From Pteria penguin (Eukaryota > Mollusca > Bivalvia > Pterioida > Pteriidae): a stretch of 64,000 nt of DNA. A program made the translations under genes and the position numbers. Under the pieces are notes generated by a model, which saw only the letters and a list, made by a program, of their open reading frames with translations, had not been told where the DNA came from and made no database searches. Below, one piece after another: positions 13,301-26,008 of this stretch. The stretch spans positions 23,582,324-23,646,323 of the forward strand of contig CM068588.1 in the NCBI GenBank assembly GCA_035048485.1, written 5' to 3'. Position 1 is the first letter of the stretch, and each line of letters opens with the position of its first letter.

Positions 13301-16300
13301 TGACTTCATAAGGCTTCATTTATAGAATGCAATAAGTAAATAAGTTAAGGAGACCATAGATTATTTAATAATTGGTCGAATAGGCAAATGAATACAATGA
13401 ATGATCTAAAGTCAAATTCATCGAGTCCAAAGATGATGGAGTCGTAATTGACTTAACAGCTTAACGTTGGATGAATGTTCGCTTTTGTTGTCAGGAAACA
13501 ACGTCCTCTCTATAGGGCTGGTTTATGATCAGATGTCTGGTCAAGGTATACTGTGTCAAAAATGTCTGTTTTACGGTGCCTTGCCTATGCCGCTCATTTT
13601 ACGATGATCTAACATCAGTACACAAAATTCTATACATAAAATCAGTTTTCTATCTTTTCTAGCTGTAATCACGAATATAGAGATAACAACTTCAGCCTTT
13701 GGCGTAAGTTCAGACTCGATCTGGTCCGTTTTTGTACTTTATCGTTATTGCAAATTTCACCGTTAGTTCGAGTCATAAACATGATAAAAATCCCTTGTTT
13801 TGATTTACAGATTTTCTTCGCTACCATATCTCTTTGATACTTGCAGCACTGATATCAAACTGTGACAATTCACACTTACAATTTCGCGTATTGTCACGCT
13901 TGGACAAGTCTTTGTTCAGCACACTTCGAACTCGTCCAAAATTCAAAAGTGCGCCGACTCAAATAATCATTTAACAATTAAAGATGGGAAAAACACCCTC
14001 GCTAGTAAGCTAGCTTTTCTGGCGATGTGGTTAGCCTCACCCAGCTTTGTTGCAATGTTGAGCAACGTCGAGTGCGGGCAGTGACTGGATGGGTGACCCG
14101 CAAACATGTTACATTTGATGGCAGCTTAGCGACTCTGGCATCTGAGTGACCGTCTCCTACCGGTAGTCATCCTGTGTGGATGGACAGGCGGTTGGCCTGT
14201 GGGCAGGATGTTCCTGCAATAGTAAACTGGATGTCTACTGTAGGAGAAATCGCAGAAGAGTAGTGTGAAGGAAACATATAAGCGAGTTTAACACCCTCGC
14301 TAGTAAGCTAGCTTTTCTGGCGATGTGGTTATCTTTGCCCAGCTTTGTTGCAAAGTTAAGCAACGTCGAGTGCAGGCAGGATGGGTCTGGATGGGTGACC
14401 CGCCAACACGTTACAAATTCGTAAGACACACATTAAGCCAAATAAGAAGTCCTGTGCCAATTTAATGCGTAAAACAAATATAACGCACGACAAGAAGAAT
14501 CACTTGAAAAAGTAACACTAACCTCCGAGTATTCAAGGTAAGGAAGCTCGAGTGTCCAAGGAGATAAGGATAGGAAACACTAATTTCGTTTGAGAAAGTA
14601 TGTCTAACTGACGATAATGTCAAAGTAGGAGTATTAAGAATTACTTATTACTTATAGGTAAGGTCAGTAACACTAATATCTTGGTAAGATCAAGTAACAC
14701 TAATGTCTGAGTAGGTACGATCAAGTAATACTAATGTCTGAATAGGTAAGATCAACTAACACTAATATCTGAATAGGTAAGATCAAGTAACACTAACGTC
14801 TGAGTAGGTACTCTTAAGTAACACTAATGCCTGATTAGGTAAGATTAAGTAACACTAATTTATGAATAGGTGAGATCACGTAACACTAATGTCTGAGTAG
14901 GTACGATCAAGTACCACTAATGTCTGCATAGGTAAGATCAAGTAACACTAATGTCTGAGTAGGTACGATCAAGTAACACTAATGCCTGAATAGGTAAGAT
15001 TAAGTAACACTAATTTATGAATAGGTGAGATCACGTAACACTAATGTCTGAGTAGGTACGATCAAGTAACACTAATGCCTGAATAGGTAAGATTAAGTAA
15101 CACTAATTTATGAATAGGTGATATCACGTAACACTAATGTCTGAGTAGGTACGATCAAGTACCACTAATGTCTGAATAGGTACGATCAAGTAACACTAAT
15201 TTCTTGAATAGGTACGATCAAGTAACACTAATATCTGAATAGGTAAGATCAAGTAACACTAATGTCTGGGTAGGTACGATCAAGTAACACTAATGTCTGA
15301 ATAGGTACGATCAAGTAACACTAATGTCTTGAATAGGTACGATCAAGTAACACTAATGTCTGAATATGTACGATCAAGTAACACTAATGTCTGTGTAGGT
15401 AGATGAAGTAACAATAATGTCTGAGTAGGTATGATCGAGTAAAAGTAACAATAATGTCTGTGTAAGTGCAATCAAGTAACACTAATGTCTGAAAAGGTAA
15501 AATTAAGTAACACTAATGTCTGAGTAAGTACGATCAAGTAACACTAATGTCTGAATAGGTACGATTAAGTAACACTAATGTCTGAATAGGTAAAATTAAG
15601 TAACACTAATGTCTGAGTAGGTACGATCAAGTAACACTAATGTCTGAATAGGTACGATTAAGTAACACTAATGTCTGAATAGGTACGATCAAGTAACACT
15701 AATGTCTGAATAGGTACGATTAAGTGACACTAATAATGTCTGAATAGGTACGATCAAGTAACACTAATGTCTGAATAGGTAAGATCAAGTAACACTAATG
15801 TCTGAATAGGTAAGATCAAGTAACACTAATGTCTGAATAGGTACGATTAAGTGACACTAATGTCTGAATAGGTACGATTAAGTGACACTAATAATGTCTG
15901 AATAGGTACGATCAAGTAACACTAATGTCTGAATAGGTACGATCAAGTAACACTAATGTCTGAATAGGTAAGATCAAGTAACACTAATGTCTGAATAGGT
16001 AGAATTAAGTAACACTAATGTCTGAGTAGGTACGATCAAGTAACACTAATGTCTGAATAGGTACGATCAAGTAACACTAATTTCTTGAATAGGGACGATC
16101 AAGTAACACTAATATCTGAATAGGTAAAATTAAGTAACACTAATGTCTGAGTAGCTACGATCAAATTAATCCGATGTATAAGAAGGTAAATTCGGGTACA
16201 TAACACATATCTGAGTAGGTAAGGTCAGGTAAGCGCCAATGTCCGAGTTAATAAGGTCGGGTGGCCTTATGTCTGAGTAGGTAAGATCAGGTTAATCATA

Positions 16301-16895
16301 TGTATGAGAAGATCAGGTCCGGTAAATTTAATATCTGGGATGGTAAGGTCGGATAACACTAATGTCCGAGTGGGAGAGATCGGGTAGCATTTTTGTCTGG
16401 ATAGGTAAGATCAAGTTAATTCAAGGTATAAGAAGGTAAGTTCTGGTAGAACTTATATCTGAATAGGTAAGGTCAGATAGCAATCATGTCAGAGTGTGTT
16501 ATCTCAAGTGGGTCGATCATTAGTGATAAGGTGTACCTGAACTTACCTACGCAGTCGTTAATGCTATCTTCCGATTTACTCTGTCATAAGACCTGGTTTT
16601 ACCTGCACTGTCAGAAATAAGGACGTACCACATTTATTTTGTCTTAATTGTATAATCCTACTTTTCTTTTATTTTTTCCCATGCCTGTCCCACTTACTGC
16701 ATTTTGCTGGTATAATATTCCTAATTTTGGTTCATCCTTTCCCCACTTATTTTATATAAAGTCATTTATTTTTTAACTTACCCCACTTTGGAATCGGTTG
16801 TCTATAGAATTTGTAAATCCATTCACCAATGACAATGTGAATGCGCACAGTCCCAATGCGCCTAACAGTGTCCTGTCAATCCGGACACTGTACAT
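858..16895 (-). CDS. ITIH-like: ITIH-like secreted protein, 5' part (5 exons, partial)
   Basis: This gene resembles the inter-alpha-trypsin inhibitor heavy-chain family: secreted proteins with a signal peptide, a VIT domain and a vWA domain, which in vertebrates bind hyaluronan and proteases. Minus-strand exons 16895-16782, 7060-6903, 2771-2661, 2243-1996 and 1021-858 join in the same frame at every GT-AG junction (phases 0, 2, 1, 1) into 265 codons. Residues 1-26 look like a signal peptide. The family pattern is visible: Y-D-V-T-L-P-E-A-A-F-I, then D-G-K-V-Y-S-G-V-V-K-E-K, then V-T-F-T-L-T-Y-N-E-L-L-Q-R-R, then A-Y-I-R-Y-N-P and F-I-V-E-Y-D-I-E-R. The vWA domain would lie beyond base 1. An extra exon inside the 9.7-kb first intron cannot be excluded, although the flanking phases match without one. 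Confidence 0.88.
1190..2040. repeat. Minisatellite (~89-bp type units) carrying exon 4 end and splice donor copies
   Basis: On the plus strand the array repeats gggacatatcattctgctgg, tgataggacatatcattctt and catatggattgacttactg. The clearest units (1686 onward) are ~89 bp. On the minus strand nearly every unit carries catcaccataacaacagtaa followed by gt, the same bases that form the end of ITIH-like exon 4 and its GTAAGT donor. About nine cttactgttgt copies (revcomp acaacagtaag) are present. The array sits directly downstream of that donor in gene orientation. Confidence 0.88.
1996..2243 (-). CDS. ITIH-like: ITIH-like exon 4 (VIT domain, last part); its 3' end lies in a minisatellite
   Basis: The acceptor is ctaattttag|GCAGAGG. 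The encoded VAPLSEVTFTLTYNELLQRR and following GSYEHTIYINPG match the end of ITIH VIT domains. The donor chosen, AACAACA|gtaagt, is strong and gives phase 1, exactly what exon 5 needs after its tttcag acceptor. The last ~45 bases (…HVPPLQQNAMSHHHNN) are the first unit of the adjacent tandem array at 1190-2040. An earlier, weaker donor at cat|gtacct (2042) would be phase 0 and does not fit exon 5's best acceptor. Confidence 0.82.
2661..2771 (-). CDS. ITIH-like: ITIH-like exon 3 (VIT domain, middle)
   Basis: The acceptor is attttgtag|AGATAT and the donor is ACACACG|gtgagt. It encodes DIDGKVYSGVVKEKNEAKK followed by NYEHAKSRGQSAGHIYT, the diagnostic D-G-x-x-Y-x-G-x-V-K-E-K ... A-x-x-x-Y stretch of ITIH VIT domains. 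The phases are 2 in and 2 out, fitting both neighbours. Confidence 0.92.
2877..3400 (+). repeat. Dispersed repeat fragments interrupted by SINE B
   Basis: The segments aactggtcaagtttggttga (about 2892) and ggcggaccagtcggagaagt followed by cggacggatggacggacg (3310-3363) resemble a dispersed bivalve repeat family that often ends with sequences such as those at 58.98-59.95 kb. The SINE at 3038-3199 lies between them. The family assignment rests on my memory of such repeats and is tentative. Confidence 0.4.
3038..3199 (-). mobile_element. tRNA-derived SINE, family B (diverged copy)
   Basis: Read on the minus strand it has a tRNA-like head (cttggtgtagtggtta), a B-box-like cgggtttgatt segment, a body with gttacttcttgcttccatgt and cgctatataattgaaat, and the tail gtgtaaaacaccaatcaacc. 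The same order is seen at 31025-31195 and 32690-33032. It lies in the intron between ITIH-like exons 2 and 3. Confidence 0.75.
3660..4560. repeat. 31-bp minisatellite (gtcaatataatgcacgtaag)
   Basis: About 23 tandem copies of a 31-bp unit, gtcaatataatgcacgtaag followed by acgtgtctaca or acatgtctaat, run from about 3830 to 4545, with diverged copies from 3660. It lies inside the ITIH-like intron between exons 2 and 3. I see no coding or RNA feature in it. Confidence 0.92.
4561..5344. other. Unannotated intronic DNA
   Basis: I see no exon, RNA gene or repeat that I can name. It is intronic with respect to the ITIH-like gene. Confidence 0.4.
5345..5885. repeat. Diverged outliers of the 31-bp array
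   Basis: Scattered motifs gatgtcagtacaatgcactt, cacgtgtctgatgtcagta, agacgtcagtaaaatgcacg and tttggtgtcagtattatgca at 5367-5460 and 5806-5860 look like degenerate units of the 3660-4560 array. About 350 bases of unrelated sequence separate the two clusters. This suggests an older, larger array that has decayed. Confidence 0.55.
5940..6760. repeat. 36-bp minisatellite (cctcagattctactgtctcg)
   Basis: The full unit reads cctcagattctactgtctcg then cccgagagacagggta, about 36 bp. A shorter variant lacks the agggtac block (about 27-28 bp). About 24 units are present. Open frames of 60-100 codons occur in several frames, as expected of a period divisible by three. They are not convincing genes. The array lies in the same ITIH-like intron, 143 bp from exon 2. 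Confidence 0.92.
6903..7060 (-). CDS. ITIH-like: ITIH-like exon 2 (VIT domain, first part)
   Basis: The acceptor is ttcttttag|GGAACA and the donor is CAATTT|gtaagt. The translation runs GTRVVSLHVES... to ...LPEAAFISEFN, matching the start of VIT domains (S-L-x-V-x-S, then V-x-N and L-P-x-x-A-F-I-x-x-F). The exon ends in phase 2, and TT plus the first base of exon 3 gives Leu. Confidence 0.88.
7141..7527. mobile_element. MITE with ~105-bp terminal inverted repeats and 7-bp TSD
   Basis: The element starts CCAATCTGATTAAAA and ends TTTTAATCAGATTGG. The two ends continue as imperfect inverted repeats for about 105 bases (ttccgcttctct against agaagcggag; ggataaagatctg against cagatctttatcc). It is flanked by TATTTAC at 7134-7140 and 7528-7534. 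There is no coding capacity. A diverged relative lies at about 53150-53265. It sits 80 bp upstream of ITIH-like exon 2. Confidence 0.85.
7604..7884 (+). mobile_element. tRNA-derived SINE, family A, with 13-bp TSD
   Basis: This is a full-length copy of 281 bp. The head is aagccggtgtggcctagtgg, followed by gattcgactcc (B box), ctttcggatgagacagtaaa, cactgcttcgggtgggtcc and gtcaccatatacgtgaa, and it ends in an aaac-repeat tail. It is flanked by the perfect repeat ataattttaaatt at 7591-7603 and 7885-7897. Confidence 0.93.
7900..10207. other. AT-rich first intron of ITIH-like gene with dispersed repeat fragments
   Basis: I see no exon here. Related fragments containing cccaggaccagaccaaag (7972) and cccaggggccagac (9592 and 9690, followed by cccagtttaaaatccctgtg) and a ggacgggcgg track (9806) look like pieces of one dispersed repeat. 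Segments 9280-9345 and 9395-9450 are weakly inverted relative to each other, perhaps a decayed inverted-repeat element. Confidence 0.4.
10208..10308. repeat. (TTA)n microsatellite
   Basis: About 100 bp of almost uninterrupted tta trinucleotides. Confidence 0.97.
10309..12135. other. AT-rich intron with two decayed SINE A copies
   Basis: No convincing exon. The two longest open frames here (10619-10999 and 11667-12098) have biased, AT-driven composition and no recognisable domain. Segments 11385-11535 and 11815-11950 preserve the SINE A body order on the minus strand (caccagtctggtgcaatgca; gcaacgggctcacccgaag; caccgtgatattggcctc), so they are old SINE relics. Confidence 0.5.
12140..13290. repeat. 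62-bp dimeric minisatellite (two alternating 31-bp halves)
   Basis: Half 1 is gtaacactaatgactgagta then ggtaagttcag; half 2 is gtagcactattatccaagat then aataaggtcag. Each is 31 bp and they alternate. About 17 dimers are present, more diverged at the left edge. Half 1 is closely related to the 31-bp monomer of the array at 14640-16480. It lies within ITIH-like intron 1. Confidence 0.9.
13291..13994. other. Unannotated intronic DNA
   Basis: No exon, array or named element is visible here. Confidence 0.4.
13995..14118 (+). mobile_element. 5S-rRNA-like repeat, copy 1
   Basis: The segment gcaatgttgagcaacgtcga followed by ctggatgggtgacccg resembles the internal promoter region and 3' half of 5S rRNA (aagctaagcag...gtcgggcc...ttggatgggtgaccgcc). 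The 5' part is diverged, so this is not a functional 5S gene. It is more likely a 5S-derived SINE-type repeat, because a near copy lies 290 bp downstream. Confidence 0.5.
14287..14414 (+). mobile_element. 5S-rRNA-like repeat, copy 2
   Basis: This repeats copy 1 in direct orientation (caccctcgctagtaagctag, cttttctggcgatgtggtta, gcaaagttaagcaacgtcga, ctggatgggtgacccg). gttaagcaacgtcgagtgc is closer to 5S rRNA here than in copy 1. The spacer 14119-14286 holds the body that would follow copy 1 (gacaggcggttggcctgtgg). Confidence 0.5.
14640..16480. repeat. 31-bp monomeric minisatellite (gtaacactaatgtctgaata)
   Basis: About 50 copies of the 31-bp unit gtaacactaatgtctgaata then ggtacgatcaa run from 14646 to about 16180, with diverged units to about 16480. 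The unit is homologous to half 1 of the dimeric array at 12140-13290. It lies within ITIH-like intron 1, about 300 bp from exon 1. Confidence 0.93.
16782..16895 (-). CDS. ITIH-like: ITIH-like exon 1 (signal peptide)
   Basis: This exon encodes 38 residues. It starts MYSVRIDRTLL and continues with a hydrophobic run (GALGLCAFTLSLVNG) typical of a secretory signal. It ends AGTGGG|gtaagt, a strong donor in phase 0, and exon 2 begins in phase 0. The ATG at 16895 was chosen because it places the hydrophobic core next to the N-terminus. An in-frame upstream ATG at 17057 would add 54 residues of unlikely composition. Confidence 0.7.
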
Positions 16896-17640
16896 GACTG
16901 CCAAAATGTTTAACGGAATGTAGGAGAAATGAAATACAATTATTTTGTAACGAAGAGACGTGTAGAAATATTGAATGCACTTTTCCTCAAGTTTTATGGA
17001 ATGATGAATGCAACCATCGAATAATGGCTTCGTACAGCGTCGTGCACAACGTAGCAATGTCTCTTGCAGTTATAAAAAGCACAGTATAATGCAATACTCT
17101 TTTTCTCAATCATCATAGCATCTCAACTGCCAGAACTGTCGACGGAAACGTTTTGTGACTCAGTGATAGACGAAAACATGGTGCCGGCAAAGCGACCTCA
17201 TGAAATCAACACATAGTGACACAATTCTAAAAACCATCTGAGATTATTGACGATCCTCGTCTGGAATTTCTCCAACTTACGATAGAGAAAACATGTGTCA
17301 AACACCATAGCTCGTCCAGTACAAGGGGCTGCCAGGAGCAGCGCACCGGAAACACTGCATATCACTACATCAAAACTCGATTTTAAGCAGAATCTTGTTG
17401 TGTTTATACGTTATCGCAGAGAGTGTATCAATACTCAGTCGTTGAAGTGAGTTATGTTTTGATCGCACGAACGATAAGGTAGGAGGGTGTACAGAACTGA
17501 CAAAAATCAAAAACGATTCATCCCGCAGACCATTCGATTTGGGAAAGAGGAGGGTGGTTGGTTATTTGATCATGGAAAGTATGTTTGCTTTCAATGCAAG
17601 CTGTACTATAATTTTCATCTCCACGTTAGACTAGACCAGG
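16896..17640 (-). promoter_or_regulatory. Upstream region of the ITIH-like gene (putative promoter)
   Basis: This is the 5' flank of the chosen start codon on the minus strand. A TATA-like ttttataact lies at about 17068-17079, some 175 bases upstream of the ATG. The transcription start is not visible from sequence. No other gene is seen here. Confidence 0.3.
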
Positions 17641-19400
17641 GTCAATTTAGGATATAAAAAAAAAGAAAGGCGTATTGAAGCGAAGCGAAAATTTTTATAA
17701 TGCAAACAAAAAGACATTATTACGCGTAACAATGTTTTTTAAAAAGTGAAGTGAAAGGCATAATAATATAAAAAGGTGTAATTACGTTTTTCGGAAAGCT
17801 TTATAACGCGAAAGTAAAAGGCGTTATAACTCGAAAGTAAAAGGCGTTATAACGCTGAAAAGGGGCATAACGCGAATAAAAGTGTAATAATGCCTTGAAA
17901 TGAAATGAAAAGTGTTATAACGCTATAAAAAGTGTTATAATGCCTTTCTAAAGGCGTTAAAATGCCTTTAAAGGTGTAATAACGTCTTTTAAGGGTTATC
18001 CATCCCTAAGAAAATTCTGGTGAAAAATACGTGCTTTTTCAAAACTTCTTTTTTTATTTGAGGAACATATAAGACACAAATAAATTGATGGTGTTAAAAC
18101 ATTACCTATACATATTTGTTTTCGTTTGAGCAAGAACCCAAGCTTATGGACTCTCGACATGCTTTATTCATATTTTTATCATTTTTGAGTCAAACATATC
18201 ATCTATTAGTTTGCATTGTACGGATAATTTTCTGTAAATCAGCAGATTATAAACACTTCTTATTTGTAGTATAGTATCTTTCCTTCATGGTTCAGTATCA
18301 ATTTTAGAATCCCTTATATTCATAATGAGGGGAAAGCATCACTGGTTGCTAAAATTATCTCCCGTACATGTACATCAAAATGTGATATTTAGAGTGCTGA
18401 TAATGTAAAATATGTGCAAATCTCATTTTCTTGATTTATTTTCATTCTACAATACCATATGTACTTAATAAACAAAAGAAGTATGTATGTACCTAGGTTA
18501 GATTTCGTGCAAAGTAAGATTGTATTACCCTACCCCCTTTTTTGTCACCAAATCATTGTAAAACAACGAGAAGGCAGCTCTTACAGAGATGAGTTATATG
18601 TGTGGTTCATAATTTTTACACTGCACTTTTTCTGCAGTATCAAATGTTTCTTTGAACATAAATATTTTTATATAACCATGCTAAATTTGTTTAAAAATAA
18701 AAAAAAATTAAAGAACTTCACCTTCTTATTTTGGCACAAAATCTATGCAAACAACTTGTATGATTTGGTAAGTTATAATAAATCAGAAATATATTTAAGA
18801 CCCATAGTTTTGCATTATTTTGTTACTACAATAATACATATGCTATTTTTTACCAGGACAAATCAACACAGTTTTATTTCCCACTACCCTCCTTCTGACA
18901 GAACATATATGACGTCATCCAAGGACCGAGAACACTTAAATATAGCGTCATAAAGCGGAATGAAAGGCGTTATATTACGTAAAAAAGTGCGTTAGAATGC
19001 CGTTCCAATAGGTGCTATAACGCCTCTTTAAAAGCGTTAGAATGCAAATGAAAGGCGTTATAACAGAAAGAGGGCCTTTTCTAAATCCAAATCCAAATGT
19101 CAGGCACTATAATGTGAAAGAGGTTTTTGTTTGTTTGTTTGTTATTTGTTTGTTTGTTTGTTTTTTTGTTTTGTTTTGTTTTTTTTGGGGGGGGGGGGGT
19201 TGTCATAATGCCAATCAGTTTCGCATTATAGCACCTTTTAGGGGCTTTTAGACAGGCTTTATTAGGCTTTTTTTCGCATTATAACGGCTCTCAGATCGCA
19301 TTATAACGTAGGACATTCAGAAAGATGTTATTACGTCTTTTTCACGTTATTATGCCCTTTTCACGTTATAACGCCTCCCATTTCACACTATTACGCTTTT
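17640..19400. repeat. Cluster of short palindromic motifs around GCGTTATAACGC
   Basis: Two clusters (17660-18000, and 18955-19080 with 19225-19400) are rich in ggcgttataa, cgttataacgc and gcattataacg, spaced 15-30 bases with no strict period. Right-hand copies tend to read in the opposite orientation. Between them (18000-18950) is AT-rich DNA with a 164-codon open frame of no recognisable family. A t/g homopolymer run lies at 19138-19200. Confidence 0.6.
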
Positions 19401-19629
19401 CTTTCTTCTTCTATTTCTTTTCCTTCTGAAATGATCCTAACAGGCTTTCGTAATAGTCAACCCTTTAACTGCATACTATATCACAATAATAACCAAAAAT
19501 ATGCTCCAATAAATGAGTGGTTTAGAGTTTATTTATCTTGTGTCCCTACGACTTTTATCAAGCATATTACACATTGCAGATATTGTAGCATACAATCATA
19601 AATATCAACAAACAAATAAAGCACAAAGG

Positions 19630-20035
19630 CACTGCAACTAACAAGGCACCCTATATTTCACGTATATTCGTACCCGCAACGGGGACTCGAACCCACGACC
19701 TATAGTACCGAATCACCTAGCTGTCATGCACCCGACCACCTAACCGACTGAGCTACCCGAGCTCCACAAAAATAGAGCTTTAATAGCCAATCATTAGCTA
19801 ATCATATGCATGACAACACGGCCGTGGAAAGTGAAAGCCAACGTAAACGTAGGAAAATATACTCAGGGACTTTAAAAACGCCTATATGTTGCTTTTTTAA
19901 TTTTCATGTAAAAACATAAATGTCTGCTTGATATTGTGTGATTGCGGTAATCAGTGAAACACCAGGAATACTATGGACCTTGGATCTCCGAAGAAATGCC
20001 TGTAGAAATAAAGACAAATTAGACAAACATATAAA
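19630..20035 (-). mobile_element. tRNA-derived SINE-like element, family C, composite copy 1
   Basis: Bases 19635-19770 read on the minus strand give a tRNA-like head (gggtagctcagtcggttagg; B-box-like gtgggttcgagtcc). Bases 19778-19985 hold a body with agccaatcattagctaatc, catgacaacacggccg and aatcagtgaaacaccagg. A second copy at 28070-28380 has the same head and body, but the body is in the opposite orientation relative to the head. Confidence 0.65.
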
Positions 20036-20039
20036 GTTC

Positions 20040-20330
20040 AAGACCGAGATCCCAGATCACAATGGACGTGTGGCACACGTGTATTATTCCTCACTGTTTC
20101 GGGTGGGGTAGTAGAGACCCGAGATCCCAGATCACAATGGACGTGTGGCACACGTGTGAGATAACTCACGGTTTCGGGAGGATTAGTAGAGATCGAGGTC
20201 CCAGATCACGATGGATCGAGATCCCAGATCACGATGGACTGTGGCGCACGTGTAAGACAATTCACTTTTTCGGGTAGGGCATAGGTAGATATTTGTGCCA
20301 TACATCAGGAAATGTCGTTACCATATTTGG
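20040..20330 (+). repeat. SINE A tail fragment with internal tandem triplication
   Basis: The unit cccagatcacaatggacgtg followed by tggcacacgtgtgag...cactgtttcggg occurs three times in succession (about 20050, 20128 and 20228), the last two separated by a short partial repeat. It corresponds to the SINE A body (cccgtgtcacggtaggcgtggcac...cactgcttcggg), and 20285-20330 continues as the normal SINE A 3' part (catcaggaaatgtcgttacc). Confidence 0.6.
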
Positions 20331-20659
20331 TATGAACAAAAATAATGAATAGGTACATACCATTTATAACAGGCAGTGGTTTAATTCTTGAGATACATTT
20401 TTGAATTAGGTATACGAGTTATCGTTCTTTCTATTAGTTCCAGACATTGATGGACTAAAATATCTTTGTAACTTGTATCCCATGCACTGTTGAGAAAGCA
20501 TGATTAACATAATAAAAAAATATGATTCCATTGGATCTAAAGTTACTATTTAATTAGTAAACCATAGCTGGCAAAAGTCAGAGGCACTGATAACTAACAG
20601 ATTAATAGTATCTATTGTTAAACGTCACGACAGGATCAGTGGCAAAGCTAGGTTTGAAT

Positions 20660-21180
20660 GGTGTCGTACGTACGAGATTCAAAATCGTACGAACGAGTAG
20701 GAGCGACATTCGAAGTTGTGTGTAAGAGATCAAAAGGCGTTCTCACAATATATCAAGTCGTGCGAACGACGTACTAATGGTATGGTTGATATAATGAGTC
20801 ATACAAACGACATACTAGGTCGCACGAACAAGACACTAAATCAACGTAAAACATACTACATCGTACGTCATACATACTACATACTAAGTCGTACATACTA
20901 TATACTGAGTCGTTCGCACGATCGAGATAATGAGTCATACGCACGACATACGTAGTCGTTCGTAAAAGGTATTAAGTTGAACGTACGGCAAACTAAGTCG
21001 TAGGTTCACAATAATATATCGCACAAACAACATTCTAACGACATGCTAAGGCATACGTAAAAGAACATGTGTTGTACAAACGACATACCAAGCCATATTA
21101 AGTTTTGCGTACGAGATAAAAAGTCGTACCTACATAACACCAAGTTGTTCGAACAACTTACTAAGTCGTTGTGTAAGAGA
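20660..21180. repeat. Degenerate palindromic repeats (gtcgtacgaacgacatacta)
   Basis: Roughly 25-30-bp units built of tcgtacg/cgtacga half-sites joined by acatactaagtc. They resemble the arms of the foldback element at 28592-29655, where tcgttcgcacgagata recurs. No coding sense is seen. Confidence 0.6.
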
Positions 21181-21654
21181 TACTGAAACGACGGACATAT
21201 TGTGCATGTCATCCTGTCTTTTATTATTATCAAAAATACGATGTTTGTTCTCTCTTTTATTTCTGTGTCGGTTACAAAAACCAGTTTTATGTCATACCGA
21301 AATCTATGGGATATTATATTTCTTTTGTACATATAACCACCAAGACAATTCGTGATCGGTATCATTGACTTTTGAAGAGCTAATCAGGGTACACGAATCT
21401 AAACGTCTTAATTTTGGGTGATTGGGAGAACGGTGACCTCAGCACTGGCTAGGAACGAGAAAAGGTGAGCATTGAACTCATATTTCTATACTTCTGACCC
21501 AAAAAATGAATAAATCGCTAAGTCCATTCGATTCTAACAGGATATCCTTACTGAAAAGAGGTAAAGAAATAGCTGGGACTTGAACCTGCAGGAGGTACAC
21601 ATATCACCACCAATGCTGTAAACAAGTCGAACCACCTTGATAATAAGTCAGGCT

Positions 21655-21800
21655 TCGTGACCATAAAACAAAAAAATTCTCAGACAATAATTTTACTCAG
21701 AAATTAAGAATTTTTCTCAGCTGAGAATATTCTTAAATTCTAAGACCATAAACGGACTTAAGAATTTTCTCCGGTGAGAAAAGATCTCATCTTTTGAGAC
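21655..21800. mobile_element. Possible terminal region of the Harbinger element or a MITE; contains a 33-bp palindrome
   Basis: It begins ggcttcgtgaccataaaac and contains the near-perfect palindrome 21704-21736 (ttaagaat...ctcagctgag...attcttaa) and a further inverted echo (cttaagaattttctccgg). A similar gtgaccataaac end, inverted, occurs at about 35172-35195. It lies about 200 bp upstream of the Myb-like gene, where a Harbinger terminus could be, but no partner terminus or target duplication was found. Confidence 0.35.
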
Positions 21801-21984
21801 GCGCTAGTATGCACGCGACGTTGTTTCTAAGGATTTTATGAAGAACGTAGGCGGCCTCAGCGCATCTGCTTCTGGAACTCTTCAGTAAAATACGGTAAGA
21901 AAGTTATATAAACATAAACAAAAATCGTCTGCTAAACATAATTATACCATAGTAATATTACAATATATTGATTTCATACTGATT

Positions 21985-26008
<4,024 letters not shown>

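Noticed and set aside
13995..14414. Functional 5S rRNA genes
   Set aside because: Only the internal and 3' parts resemble 5S. The 5' third is diverged and there is no T-run terminator.
16782..17057. Earlier in-frame ATG at 17057 as the ITIH-like start
   Set aside because: It would place about 54 residues of unlikely composition before the signal-peptide core. The ATG at 16895 gives a normal signal peptide.
18459..18953. 164-codon open frame
   Set aside because: Composition follows local AT richness, with no recognisable motif and no splice or regulatory context.
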